The translations under genes and the position numbers were made by a program. Shown here piece by piece: positions 1-6,422 of a DNA stretch of 64,000 nt (position 1 is its first letter; each line of letters opens with the position of its first letter). Below the pieces are notes generated by a model that saw nothing but the letters and a program-made list of their open reading frames with translations, was not told the DNA's origin and searched no databases. The stretch is from Lachnospiraceae bacterium (lineage in GTDB: Bacteria; Bacillota; Clostridia; Lachnospirales; Lachnospiraceae). Location of the stretch: contig JAGATV010000037.1 of the NCBI GenBank assembly GCA_017621075.1, positions 1 to 64,000 of the forward strand, read 5' to 3'.

Positions 1-19
1 CCATCTCCATGAAAGTCAG

Positions 20-110
20 CGGTATTCCGTTTGGAATATTTTGCGTCTGACCAGAAGTGGATAGGCTGTACCACTCTTGCACACTTGGTTGCTGAAAAGA
101 TGCGTAATTC
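20..110 (+). ncRNA. Candidate IS110 bridge RNA (target-binding part)
   Basis: IS110 elements encode a structured bridge RNA in a noncoding end. Its target-binding loop carries one arm like the top strand left of the insertion and one arm complementary to the right side. Seen here: a 6-bp hairpin TATTCC/GGAATA (23-38), ACCAGA (50-55), then GTACCACTCTTG (68-79). The last is the exact reverse complement of CAAGAGTGGTAC at the right junction (1533-1544). The first matches the bases left of AGTGG in the third toxin cassette. The boundaries and fold are inferred, not computed. Confidence 0.4.
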
Positions 111-176
111 CGAGAAAGATGCTTAATAGTTGAGATTGCCACTGTTTTGCCAAACATTGAGATTGGAGTTGATGTA

Positions 177-1412
177 ATGATTAAAGAAGATTATATTTAT
201 GTGGGTATCGATTTACATAAGGAGACCCACACAGCAGTTATGATTGACTGCTACAATAATAAACTGGGCGAGATTACTTTTGCCAACAGACCAGCCGATT
301 TTCCTAAGCTGGTAACTAAAGTGAAGAAATGTAATACTGATGGAAAAGCTGTAGTATTCGGACTTGAGAATGCTTATGGTTACGGCAGACCTTTAGCGGT
401 ATGGCTCATTGATAAGGGGTATCTCGTGAAAGATGTAAATACAGCGATATCCCATCGTCAGGCGAAACACAGAGGTGCCATGTACCGAAAGAGTGACAGT
501 GATGATGCTGAAGCTATTGCTCTGGCAACTTTAAATATGCTTGATAAACTTCCAGATGCGTGTCCGAATGACGCGTACTGGTCATTAGGTCAGCTGGTGC
601 ATCGTAGGGATAATATCATGAAACAGCGAACCAGACTGGTTAACCAGCTTCATGAACAGTTGTGCATTGCGTATCCGTCGTATAAGTCGTTTTTTAACGA
701 TATCAGCAGACCTACAGCTTTATATTTCTGGGAGCATTACCCGTCCAGAAAGTATCTGAAGGGTAAGAGTGTGGAAGATTTGCGTGAGGAACTTGTTCCT
801 GTAAGCCACAACAAGTGTTCCACCAAGACCTGCGAAAATATCTTAAATGCGGTAGCTGGTGATAAAGTAAAAAATATCGATTATCAAGATGCCAGAGATA
901 TGGTAACACTCAGCATTGTCAGTGATTTACAGCACTATGACAAACAGCTGGCAGAAGTAGATAAGATGCTGGAAAAGATGTATGATATGCTGGGCTGTAC
1001 ACTTACAACCATTCCTGGGGTAAATGTTATCACAGCAGTAAAGATTCTGTCAGAAATCGGTGATATCAAACGTTTTTCGAATGCCAATAAACTGGCACAG
1101 TTTGCTGGTATAGCACCGCTCCATCTGTCATCCAGCGGTAAAGGTAAGGATTTTGCTACAAAGCAAGGTAACAGAAGGCTGCAGGCTACGATTTATTTTC
1201 TTGCGATTCAGATGGTGCAGGTATCTTCTAAAGGTACACCAAGAAATCCAGTAGTGCGTGCATATTACGAGAAGCGTAAGGCAGAGGGTAAGAGCAGTCA
1301 GCAGGCTCTGATTTGTATATCCAGACGACTAATCAGTATTATTTATGGAATGTTAAAGAACGGTACAGAGTACCGTATGCCAGTAGTGGAAAATGCTGGC
1401 GAAACTGTATAG
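177..1412 (+). CDS. IS110-family transposase (DEDD recombinase)
   Basis: Intact 411-aa recombinase. The N-terminal RuvC-like DEDD domain shows VGIDLHKETH with the first Asp, GLENAYGYG with the Glu, and KSDSDDAEA with the two late Asp residues. The C-terminal Transposase_20 region has the helix-hairpin-helix-like stretch LTTIPGVNVITAVKILSEIG followed by the Ser-rich segment (HLSSSGKGK) that supplies the nucleophilic Ser in this family. ATG 177 was chosen because TTGGAG lies 8 nt upstream; an in-frame ATG at 147 lacks a ribosome site. It acts with a bridge RNA on recombination between element ends and target. The closest relative in the window is the 392-aa transposase on the other strand, which is clearly diverged. 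Confidence 0.93.
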   Translation: MIKEDYIYVGIDLHKETHTAVMIDCYNNKLGEITFANRPADFPKLVTKVKKCNTDGKAVVFGLENAYGYGRPLAVWLIDKGYLVKDVNTAISHRQAKHRGAMYRKSDSDDAEAIALATLNMLDKLPDACPNDAYWSLGQLVHRRDNIMKQRTRLVNQLHEQLCIAYPSYKSFFNDISRPTALYFWEHYPSRKYLKGKSVEDLREELVPVSHNKCSTKTCENILNAVAGDKVKNIDYQDARDMVTLSIVSDLQHYDKQLAEVDKMLEKMYDMLGCTLTTIPGVNVITAVKILSEIGDIKRFSNANKLAQFAGIAPLHLSSSGKGKDFATKQGNRRLQATIYFLAIQMVQVSSKGTPRNPVVRAYYEKRKAEGKSSQQALICISRRLISIIYGMLKNGTEYRMPVVENAGETV

Positions 1413-1551
1413 TAATAATGGCAAATATGTGATATTATTTTTAGCAGATGAAACAGTCGGCTTTGGGAAGTGCATTCATTTTTCGGAAGAGTGGCATCGG
1501 CTTGGATAATTATAAGAGTAAAGAGTCTTTGTCAAGAGTGGTACATCAACA

Positions 1552-1863
1552 TTGGCTCAGTATGGGGATGACTTTGGAAAAATGGGTACATATGTTGAAA
1601 ATCCTAATATTAAAGTCGACTGGACACAATATGCAGAACATGCGGCAGAACGAATGCAACAGCGAGGAATGACGCAAGAAATAGTTAACAATATTGTTGA
1701 AAACGGTAAAGTACTTTCACAAAATAATGGTAATAAATTTGCTTATATAACTCAAGAAGGTGTAGCAATAGTAAGTAAAGAAGGAAAATTAATTACAGCA
1801 TGGAGTAGTGCAGATTTTGATAGTAGTATGTTAGAAATAATAAGTAAACTATTTGGAGAGTAG
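1552..1863 (+). CDS. Orphan polymorphic-toxin C-terminal cassette 1 (DUF4258-like RNase domain)
   Basis: The toxin frame is open from 1522, directly behind the IS110 end, and reads SGTSTLAQYGDD before the domain. The first possible start is TTG 1552 with no ribosome site, so this looks like a displaced toxin tip rather than a free gene. The domain (about residues 21-100) has the pattern H-A..R...RGMT...I..I...G, then a strand-rich part ending LITAWS. This resembles the DUF4258/BrnT-like small RNase fold used as a tip in CDI, LXG and Rhs-type toxins. Family assignment is by pattern only. The next gene, 8 nt downstream with its own ribosome site, is the likely immunity protein. Confidence 0.65.
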   Translation: MAQYGDDFGKMGTYVENPNIKVDWTQYAEHAAERMQQRGMTQEIVNNIVENGKVLSQNNGNKFAYITQEGVAIVSKEGKLITAWSSADFDSSMLEIISKLFGE

Positions 1864-1871
1864 GTGAAGCA

Positions 1872-2126
1872 ATGGAAAGGATAACACAAATTATAAATGA
1901 TTGGGACCCCATTGGATTTTTCCCAATGGCTCCAAAAGATGAATACATTAATGAAATAAAAAAAATATATGAATTTGTTTGCGATAATTACAATCTACAA
2001 GTTCATACATTGGCACAAGAAATAAATAAAATATTTGTAGAAACATTTGGAACGGATGTTTATTATGAAGACTTGGAACAATGTACAATAATTGCAAAAA
2101 GAATACTAAAGGTAGAGGTGAAATGA
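1872..2126 (+). CDS. Putative immunity protein for cassette 1 (DUF1871-like)
   Basis: An 84-aa acidic cytosolic protein starting 8 nt after the cassette 1 toxin stop, preceded by GGAGAGTAGGTG. The N-terminal stretch NDWDPIGFFPMAPKDEY followed by EIKKIY is typical of DUF1871 family members as I know them. Position directly behind an orphan toxin domain, plus its own ribosome site, argues for immunity: such modules keep immunity expressed while the toxin is silent. Function is inferred from context; DUF1871 proteins have no assigned reaction known to me. Confidence 0.6.
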   Translation: MERITQIINDWDPIGFFPMAPKDEYINEIKKIYEFVCDNYNLQVHTLAQEINKIFVETFGTDVYYEDLEQCTIIAKRILKVEVK

Positions 2127-2478
2127 TTGCTCTTAATTCCTTGACTATTCCAAAACATCCATGAACAATGGCACTCACCAGGGGTTATAGGGGGAGAAAA
2201 ATTTCCTCTGCAACAAAATAAAAACGCAGTATCAGCGTATTTCAAACTTGGAAAAGTCATGAGATACCCTTGATTTTCTGTTCATCCTTATAAGTTTGCT
2301 AGCTGCATTAATAAGGAAAAATAGCGATTGTGTCAAAACAGTATAGCATAAAAAAGTTCTTTGGTTGAAGAAAAATTATGTCATACCATACTTCACCCAA
2401 CGGCTCTGTCGGTGGGTGTCTTTCGGCTTATGCCGCCTATTGGCGGCATAAGTTCTTTAACTTGCACTATTTTCGACC
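2127..2478. other. Noncoding stretch with two strong hairpins, no gene seen
   Basis: A+T-rich spacer between immunity gene 1 and the decayed IS110 end. No convincing coding frame. Two adjacent stem-loops are visible: 2394-2418 (CACCCA/TGGGTG plus inner pairs) and 2427-2452 (a perfect 11-bp stem CTTATGCCGCC with loop TATT). Neither is followed by a clear T tract, so they are not typical terminators. They may be an IS end or a REP-like remnant. Confidence 0.5.
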
Positions 2479-2668
2479 CTGTTTATTTTTGTTAAGGAAC
2501 GGTACGGAGTACCGAATGCTAGTAGTGGAAAATGCTGGCGAAAATATGTAGAGCAAATGTAAAATATGTGGTAAAATTTAGCTGATGCAAAAGTTGGTTT
2601 TGAGAAGTGTATTTTTTTTAGAAGTTGAGCATCGGATTGGATAATCATAAGAGTAAAGAGTCTCTGTC
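2479..2668 (+). repeat. Decayed right end of an IS110 element (second copy)
   Basis: Matches 1341-1533 of the intact element: the last transposase codons (AACGGTAC.GAGTACCG, then AGTAGTGGAAAATGCTGG) and the noncoding right end down to AAGAGTCTCTGTC. There are many substitutions and small gaps, and the rest of the element is missing. The match stops at the same base in both copies, which defines the right terminus. The next bases start the second toxin cassette. An in-frame TAA lies at the same IS position in both copies (1519 and 2654), so both toxin frames stand in the same phase to the IS end. Confidence 0.8.
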
Positions 2669-2716
2669 CAGACCAGCTATGGGAAGTCAAGTGGAAAATT
2701 AAACTGGGATGCAGTA

Positions 2717-3052
2717 GTGAGTAGACGAGGAGAAACTAGAAGAGCACATGTTGCATTGCATGAAACAAATGATTTAAGTAAGCCATCGCATGGAGTGTTT
2801 TATGGTGATTCTGTTTCGACAATAAACAAAGCTTGGGATAATCGTGCAAATGGATATATGCTATCTGAAGGAAATACCGATTTATATATTATTCCATATC
2901 AAAATGCAGGATTTGCTGGTGGATATGGTGGGCAAAGAAATAATCTCAATTATGTCACAATTGTTACACAAAAGGGAACTAATAATATAATTACAGGATT
3001 TCCGGGAAATGGCTATAAATACACAGCGGAAGGTCTTATAGGTGGTGAATGA
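2717..3052 (+). CDS. Orphan polymorphic-toxin C-terminal cassette 2
   Basis: The frame is open from 2657 just before the IS110 remnant end and reads QTSYGKSSGKLNWDAVVSRRGE ahead of GTG 2717; there is no ribosome site, so it is a displaced tip without its N-terminal delivery part. Visible features are TRRAHVALHE, KPSHGVFYGD, AWDNRANG, then PYQNAGFAGGYGG and a strand YVTIVTQKGTNNIITGFP. The His-containing start and late strand-rich half suggest a BECR-type (EndoU/barnase-like) RNase, but this is a guess from shape. The following Cys-rich gene is its likely immunity partner. Confidence 0.6.
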   Translation: MSRRGETRRAHVALHETNDLSKPSHGVFYGDSVSTINKAWDNRANGYMLSEGNTDLYIIPYQNAGFAGGYGGQRNNLNYVTIVTQKGTNNIITGFPGNGYKYTAEGLIGGE

Positions 3053-3053
3053 T

Positions 3054-3293
3054 ATGTATGAAAATAAAGTAAAATGGTGTCCAATATGTAATCAAGGTTG
3101 GGTGGAGATTGTAAAGGATATATCCACAGGAACTTTATTTTGCTGTTGTTCGGAATGTGAATCAGAGTGGAACACACCATTCAATGTTGAAAAAAACACT
3201 TGCAATTTGAAGAATAACTTTGGCTTTATAGAAGACCCGGACTATGACGAAATTGAGAAACTGGGATGGGATAAGTATATTTTAAGGGCATAG
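3054..3293 (+). CDS. Putative immunity protein for cassette 2, Cys-rich zinc-ribbon-like
   Basis: A 79-aa protein starting next to the toxin 2 stop, with GGTGG upstream. It has two Cys groups, WCPICNQGW near the N terminus and LFCCCSECESEW in the middle, consistent with a small zinc ribbon, then an acidic C-terminal half. I do not recognise a named family. Immunity function is inferred only from position behind an orphan toxin tip and from size and acidity. Confidence 0.55.
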   Translation: MYENKVKWCPICNQGWVEIVKDISTGTLFCCCSECESEWNTPFNVEKNTCNLKNNFGFIEDPDYDEIEKLGWDKYILRA

Positions 3294-3296
3294 CAA

Positions 3297-3322
3297 CTAA
3301 GCCTCTCATCCGAGGGGCTTAG
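3297..3322. terminator. Hairpin after immunity gene 2 / possible right boundary of the second IS110
   Basis: CTAAGCCTCTC (3297-3307) pairs with GAGGGGCTTAG (3312-3322) across a 4-nt loop, an 11-bp stem with one T-G pair. No T tract follows on either strand. It lies 4 nt after the immunity stop and 25 nt from the transposase stop on the other strand, so it could be a weak terminator or part of the IS end. Confidence 0.4.
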
Positions 3323-3346
3323 GAAACATTTTGGATTGCATTGTTA

Positions 3347-4525
3347 TCACACAAACTTCACCGGCTCATACGGCTTACCATCCCTAAGTACAGCATAAAT
3401 CACGGTAGTAAGCTTGTTTGATACAGCACCCACTGCACTGAGATGGTGTTTTCCCTGGCTTCGTTTCTTTTTGTAATAGTCATTCAAAGGGTTATCATGA
3501 AAGGAACAACAACTGGCGGCAAGGAAAATGGCATGTCTAAGGTACGGCGAGCCGCGTTTCGACATATGGTTTCTGGTGGAGCAGAATTCCCCGGATTGTT
3601 TGACGGTAGGGTCAATACCAGCATACGCGACTAATGCAGAAGAATTGCGAAAACGCTTAATGTCACCAATCTCACTTAAAATGCAGGCAGCAATAATGGG
3701 TGAGATGTTTGGAATGGTATGCAGATAACAATCAAAGGTTTCGTAGTATTTAAGGATTTCTGCATCCAGTTCTGCCACTTGCTCGTTTAATAAATTTAAT
3801 CGTTCAAAGAGCTGATTTAGTTGAAAAGCAAAGGCACTTTGTGCTATCTTAATACCAAAGGTATTGGTCGCAGCCTCTTTTACGGAGAGGGCTTTCTTCA
3901 TGGTAAGCTTGTTGTGGCTTTTATCCTTGATAAGGGAATACAGTTCATCGACAGGAGCGTTAGCGATTTTGTCAGGGGTGATATAAGTTTCTAATATGCC
4001 TGTTGATGTACTGCCCCAAAGATCAGAGAACTGTTTTTCGTATTCTGGAAATATTTGTTCCAGAATGGTGTTGATACGAAGCTTAATCTGTGTTCTGTCG
4101 GTGATAACACTGTCTCTGTAACGGCAGAGTTGACGCATGGCAAGCAGGTTTTCGTCAGCCAGTGTTGTGGTTGTAAACTGACCAAAACGAATGACTTCAG
4201 CGATTAAAAAAGAATCCTTGGAGTCATTTTTTGTCTGGCGGATGTACATGCTTCTGAGACTGTCTGACTGGATGGGATTGATGACGTAGACGGTGTAGCC
4301 TTTTAATTGAAGAAAAGAATAGATAGCATACCAGTAGTGTCCGGTGGCTTCCATGCCAAATGTAACGTTTGAATCGCTAATGTTTCTGGTTATGTGTTCC
4401 ATGAGCTTGTCAGCCCCTTTGTGAGTGTTGGGAAAGCGGCAAGAACGACCGATTAACTTTCCGGAATAATCAATAATAGATGCCTCGTGATGATTTTTGC
4501 CAATATCAATGCCTACAATATACAT
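3347..4525 (-). CDS. IS110-family transposase (DEDD recombinase)
   Basis: Intact 392-aa protein. The N terminus reads YIVGIDIGKNHHEASIID (first Asp), then FGMEATGHYWYA (Glu), and TKNDSKDSFLIAE (late Asp pair). The C-terminal Transposase_20 part has LHTIPNISPIIAACILSEIGDIKRF and YAGIDPTVKQSG with the conserved Ser. The start at 4525 is supported by AAAGGAG 8 nt upstream. It is distantly related to the first transposase, so the two elements are separate arrivals rather than copies. Both sit at toxin-cassette junctions, in opposite orientation. Confidence 0.93.
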   Translation of the reverse strand: MYIVGIDIGKNHHEASIIDYSGKLIGRSCRFPNTHKGADKLMEHITRNISDSNVTFGMEATGHYWYAIYSFLQLKGYTVYVINPIQSDSLRSMYIRQTKNDSKDSFLIAEVIRFGQFTTTTLADENLLAMRQLCRYRDSVITDRTQIKLRINTILEQIFPEYEKQFSDLWGSTSTGILETYITPDKIANAPVDELYSLIKDKSHNKLTMKKALSVKEAATNTFGIKIAQSAFAFQLNQLFERLNLLNEQVAELDAEILKYYETFDCYLHTIPNISPIIAACILSEIGDIKRFRNSSALVAYAGIDPTVKQSGEFCSTRNHMSKRGSPYLRHAIFLAASCCSFHDNPLNDYYKKKRSQGKHHLSAVGAVSNKLTTVIYAVLRDGKPYEPVKFV

Positions 4526-4806
4526 GCTTGAACTCCTTTCATTTGTGTGTTGTAAGTAGGTAGAATCCTCACTTCAATGCGGGTTACAATCTGGTTCGAG
4601 ATACGAAGTACAGCACAAATGCTGCCAACATCCAGCTAATACGCAAAATCCTGCAAAGCAGAGGGAGCAGTCTCAGGTTACGAAGTCACAAGTGCTTCAA
4701 GAGTGGTGACGCACACCTCTATCTATTACAGGATCATTGTGAAATAGGAATTAATAATAAGCAATAGAAAGAAAAGACTGCTTTGGTTCCTATGTGTTTA
4801 GCATAC
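4526..4806 (-). ncRNA. Candidate bridge-RNA leader of the second IS110
   Basis: About 280 nt of noncoding leader. On the plus strand, GTCAC (4685-4689) and GTGAC (4706-4710) can form a stem whose loop region contains CAAGAGTGGT (4698-4707). This 10-mer equals 1533-1542 at the cassette 1 junction and covers AGAGTGGT at the cassette 3 junction. Read with the element, it is ACCACTCTTG, identical to the strand left of its insertion, as expected for a left target guide. ATTTTGCGT is shared with the first element's leader. No fold was computed. Confidence 0.35.
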
Positions 4807-5250
4807 CAGAGTGGTACATCAACATTTAAATACAAAGAAGTCAAGATATTTACAGCAGATGAAACCAATCAATGGTTTATTGATAATGTAAAACCAGACT
4901 ACAAGCCACCGTATAAGCCAGGAACAATAGTGAAAGAAATAGAACTTACCGAAAATACTACTTTTGCTAGAGTGTATGACAATATGCCGGACGGTTCAGG
5001 TATGTATGGAAGTTGGGTAATGAAAGCAGAAGATATCGAAGGATTAACACCTTTAGAGATACAAAATAAGTTTGCTTTACCTAATACTCCTAAATATGTA
5101 TGCGATGTGGAATTAGAAGCAGGAACGCACATAAGAGTAGGCGAAGTTAATCCTTTAGAAGGCTGGGGTTCTGGTGGTGGAACACAGTATGATTTAATTG
5201 GACAAAGAATTGGTGATTTTAAAAATGAAAGACTTTTGGAGGGTAATTAA
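4783..5250 (+). CDS. Orphan polymorphic-toxin C-terminal cassette 3
   Basis: The frame reads YQSGTSTFKYKEVKIF; QSGTST is encoded by the same 19 nt (AGAGTGGTACATCAACATT) that starts cassette 1. The only start is a TTG without ribosome site, so it is a displaced toxin tip of about 147 aa. The domain features ENTTFARVYDN, GMYGSWVMKAEDIEGL, QNKFALPNTPKYV, GTHIRVGEV and GWGSGGGTQYDLIGQRIGDF. The arrangement (early Arg, GSW middle, C-terminal GQR) recalls toxin tips seen on CdiA-like proteins, possibly NAD-directed, but I cannot name the family or the reaction. The immunity gene follows directly after the stop. Confidence 0.6.
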   Translation: MVPMCLAYQSGTSTFKYKEVKIFTADETNQWFIDNVKPDYKPPYKPGTIVKEIELTENTTFARVYDNMPDGSGMYGSWVMKAEDIEGLTPLEIQNKFALPNTPKYVCDVELEAGTHIRVGEVNPLEGWGSGGGTQYDLIGQRIGDFKNERLLEGN

Positions 5251-5592
5251 ATGTATCAATACGAGAAGAATCATATTGAAATCAATAATAATAGTTATGA
5301 CTTTGAATTTGATATACGTGCTGTAATCGAATACAAAGAAAATTACATAGTATTGCTCGCAATTCCGTTTAATAAAACAGAGATTAATAACATTTATTGT
5401 CTAGATAATCAAGCAAAATTAGTCTGGCAATCAGAAGATTTATCTGTTCGATACCCAGAATTGAAAAATCTTCTTCCTTACGAACAAATGGGAATAAAAG
5501 ATGATATTATTCTTGCATCAGATTTCTATGGGCGTAATTACCGAATAAATGTTAATAGTGGGAAGATTGAGGGAGTTAAAACTGTTAAGTAA
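5251..5592 (+). CDS. Putative immunity protein for cassette 3
   Basis: A 113-aa protein whose ATG directly follows the toxin 3 stop, with GGAGGG 7 nt upstream. It is strand-rich and acidic, with stretches such as YDFEFDIRAVIEY, YCLDNQAKLVWQSEDL and a C-terminal SDFYGRNYRINVNSGKIE that looks like the last blades of a small beta-sheet protein. No family recognised. Immunity role is inferred from its position, own ribosome site and low-complexity-free, cytosolic character. Confidence 0.55.
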   Translation: MYQYEKNHIEINNNSYDFEFDIRAVIEYKENYIVLLAIPFNKTEINNIYCLDNQAKLVWQSEDLSVRYPELKNLLPYEQMGIKDDIILASDFYGRNYRINVNSGKIEGVKTVK

Positions 5593-5709
5593 TTCGTATA
5601 AATATGAAAGTCTGTAAATGCAACTCTTGTGTGATAATGTTTGGGCTGACCAGATTTTGGGAGTGGGTTAGATGTTAACATGCAACACAGCCCGGAAAGG
5701 AAAATACAA

Positions 5710-6060
5710 ATGGAAGAAAAGAAAGAGAAGTACAATTCTGTTATTACAGAAAGATTGATCTATATTATGGGAGGAATCGGACTGCTTTTTGCGGCGGGCG
5801 GTCTCCTGGCAGGGAATTTGATCGGCATTGTAATTTTGGGAATCCTACCGGTTTTTTTATTAGTGATGTTTATGTTGTTTAAACATCCGGTGTATGGCAT
5901 CCTATATACCATTTTGTTTGTATATGCTCGGAGCAATCTGCTTTTTACGTTGAATGTATATTGGCCGGTGACTGTGGTGATAATCGGTTTGCTCCTGTTC
6001 TTTGTCCATGTAGACTACAGAAGCTATGTCAGGTGGAAGGAATTAAAAAAGATTTCTTGA
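5710..6060 (+). CDS. Small membrane protein of unknown function
   Basis: 116 aa with about four hydrophobic segments: IYIMGGIGLLFAAGGLLAG, IGIVILGILPVFLLVMFML, YGILYTILFVYA and a last helix around VTVVIIGLLLFFVHV. The N terminus is charged (EEKKEKYN) and the tail is basic (RWKELKKIS), suggesting cytosolic ends. ATG 5710 is chosen for GGAAAGGA 7-12 nt upstream; an ATG 30 nt earlier has no site. It is the first gene after the toxin array and has base composition closer to the core genome. No family recognised. Confidence 0.6.
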   Translation: MEEKKEKYNSVITERLIYIMGGIGLLFAAGGLLAGNLIGIVILGILPVFLLVMFMLFKHPVYGILYTILFVYARSNLLFTLNVYWPVTVVIIGLLLFFVHVDYRSYVRWKELKKIS

Positions 6061-6098
6061 AATTTTTGGGGATTTCAGACCCAACCGCAAACAATGCC

Positions 6099-6128
6099 TT
6101 GACAAATACCGCCTGTATGCACTAAAAT
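6099..6128 (+). promoter_or_regulatory. Promoter of the proS T-box transcript
   Basis: TTGACA (6099-6104) and TAAAAT (6123-6128) with an 18-bp spacer, just ahead of the T-box leader. Confidence 0.65.
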
Positions 6129-6134
6129 CACTTA

Positions 6135-6376
6135 AAGACAACAAGTGGCGATGAAAAGGGCCAGTACGGATGGGAAGCATCCCAGAGAGAGGATGGCATG
6201 GCGGCATGCGGCTGAGAGATCCTTATGCGGAAGATCCGGAACCTTCCTTGGAGCTTCGTATGAAAATACGGCGTAGAACCGGCGTTAACGGTATTCGAGG
6301 AGGATGCGTAAGAGCGCATCAATTAGGGTGGTACCGCCGAGCCTTCGGTCCCTTGCAGGGAGCGAAGGCTCTTTTT
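6135..6376 (+). promoter_or_regulatory. T-box riboswitch with terminator, controlling proS
   Basis: The leader shows the hallmark T-box AGGGTGGTACCGC (6325-6337) that pairs with the tRNA acceptor end, then an intrinsic terminator GAGCCTTCG (6339-6347) / CGAAGGCTC (6363-6371) followed by TTTTT. The upstream part (6140-6260) is rich in stems as expected of stem I. Uncharged tRNA-Pro should stabilise the antiterminator and allow proS transcription; the tRNA identity is inferred from the downstream gene, since I could not place the specifier codon with certainty. Confidence 0.9.
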
Positions 6377-6422
6377 GCATGAATTTGGAAGGAATCAAAT
6401 CAGACGAAAAAGGAGAACAATC

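Larger units (their letters stand above)
1..1535 (+). mobile_element. IS110-family insertion sequence, left end at or beyond the window start
   Basis: The element comprises a 176-nt or longer noncoding leader, one transposase gene, and about 120 nt of noncoding right end. The right end is placed at about 1533 because a decayed second copy (2479-2668) matches it up to the same bases (GAGTCTTTGTC) and then diverges. The leader shares ATTTTGCGT (38-46) with the leader of the second IS110 element (minus strand, 4641-4649), so positions from at least 38 onward are probably IS sequence. The exact left end cannot be fixed. No terminal inverted repeats are obvious, as is usual for IS110 elements. Confidence 0.7.
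3297..4806 (-). mobile_element. Second IS110-family element, minus strand
   Basis: Contains one transposase gene with a short 3' side (about 50 nt) and a long 5' noncoding leader (4526 to about 4806), the layout of IS110-group elements that place the bridge RNA in the left end. The left terminus is put just before CAGAGTGG (4807), where the third toxin cassette begins, because that is where sequence shared with cassette 1 starts. Both limits are approximate. Confidence 0.55.

Noticed and set aside
2-64. Open frame at the left edge as the 3' part of an interrupted toxin gene
   Set aside because: The frame that could join the cassette 1 toxin phase has a stop at 10-12, and ATTTTGCGT shared with the other IS110 leader suggests this is IS sequence.
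68-1544. GTACCACTCTTG and CAAGAGTGGTAC as terminal inverted repeats of the first IS110 element
   Set aside because: Not excluded, but less likely: the right copy is shared with cassette 3, which does not have this IS next to it, and the decayed second IS end lacks it.
1448-1672. 74-codon frame running across the IS110 right end into cassette 1
   Set aside because: It crosses the IS boundary in a different phase from the toxin and has no ribosome site.
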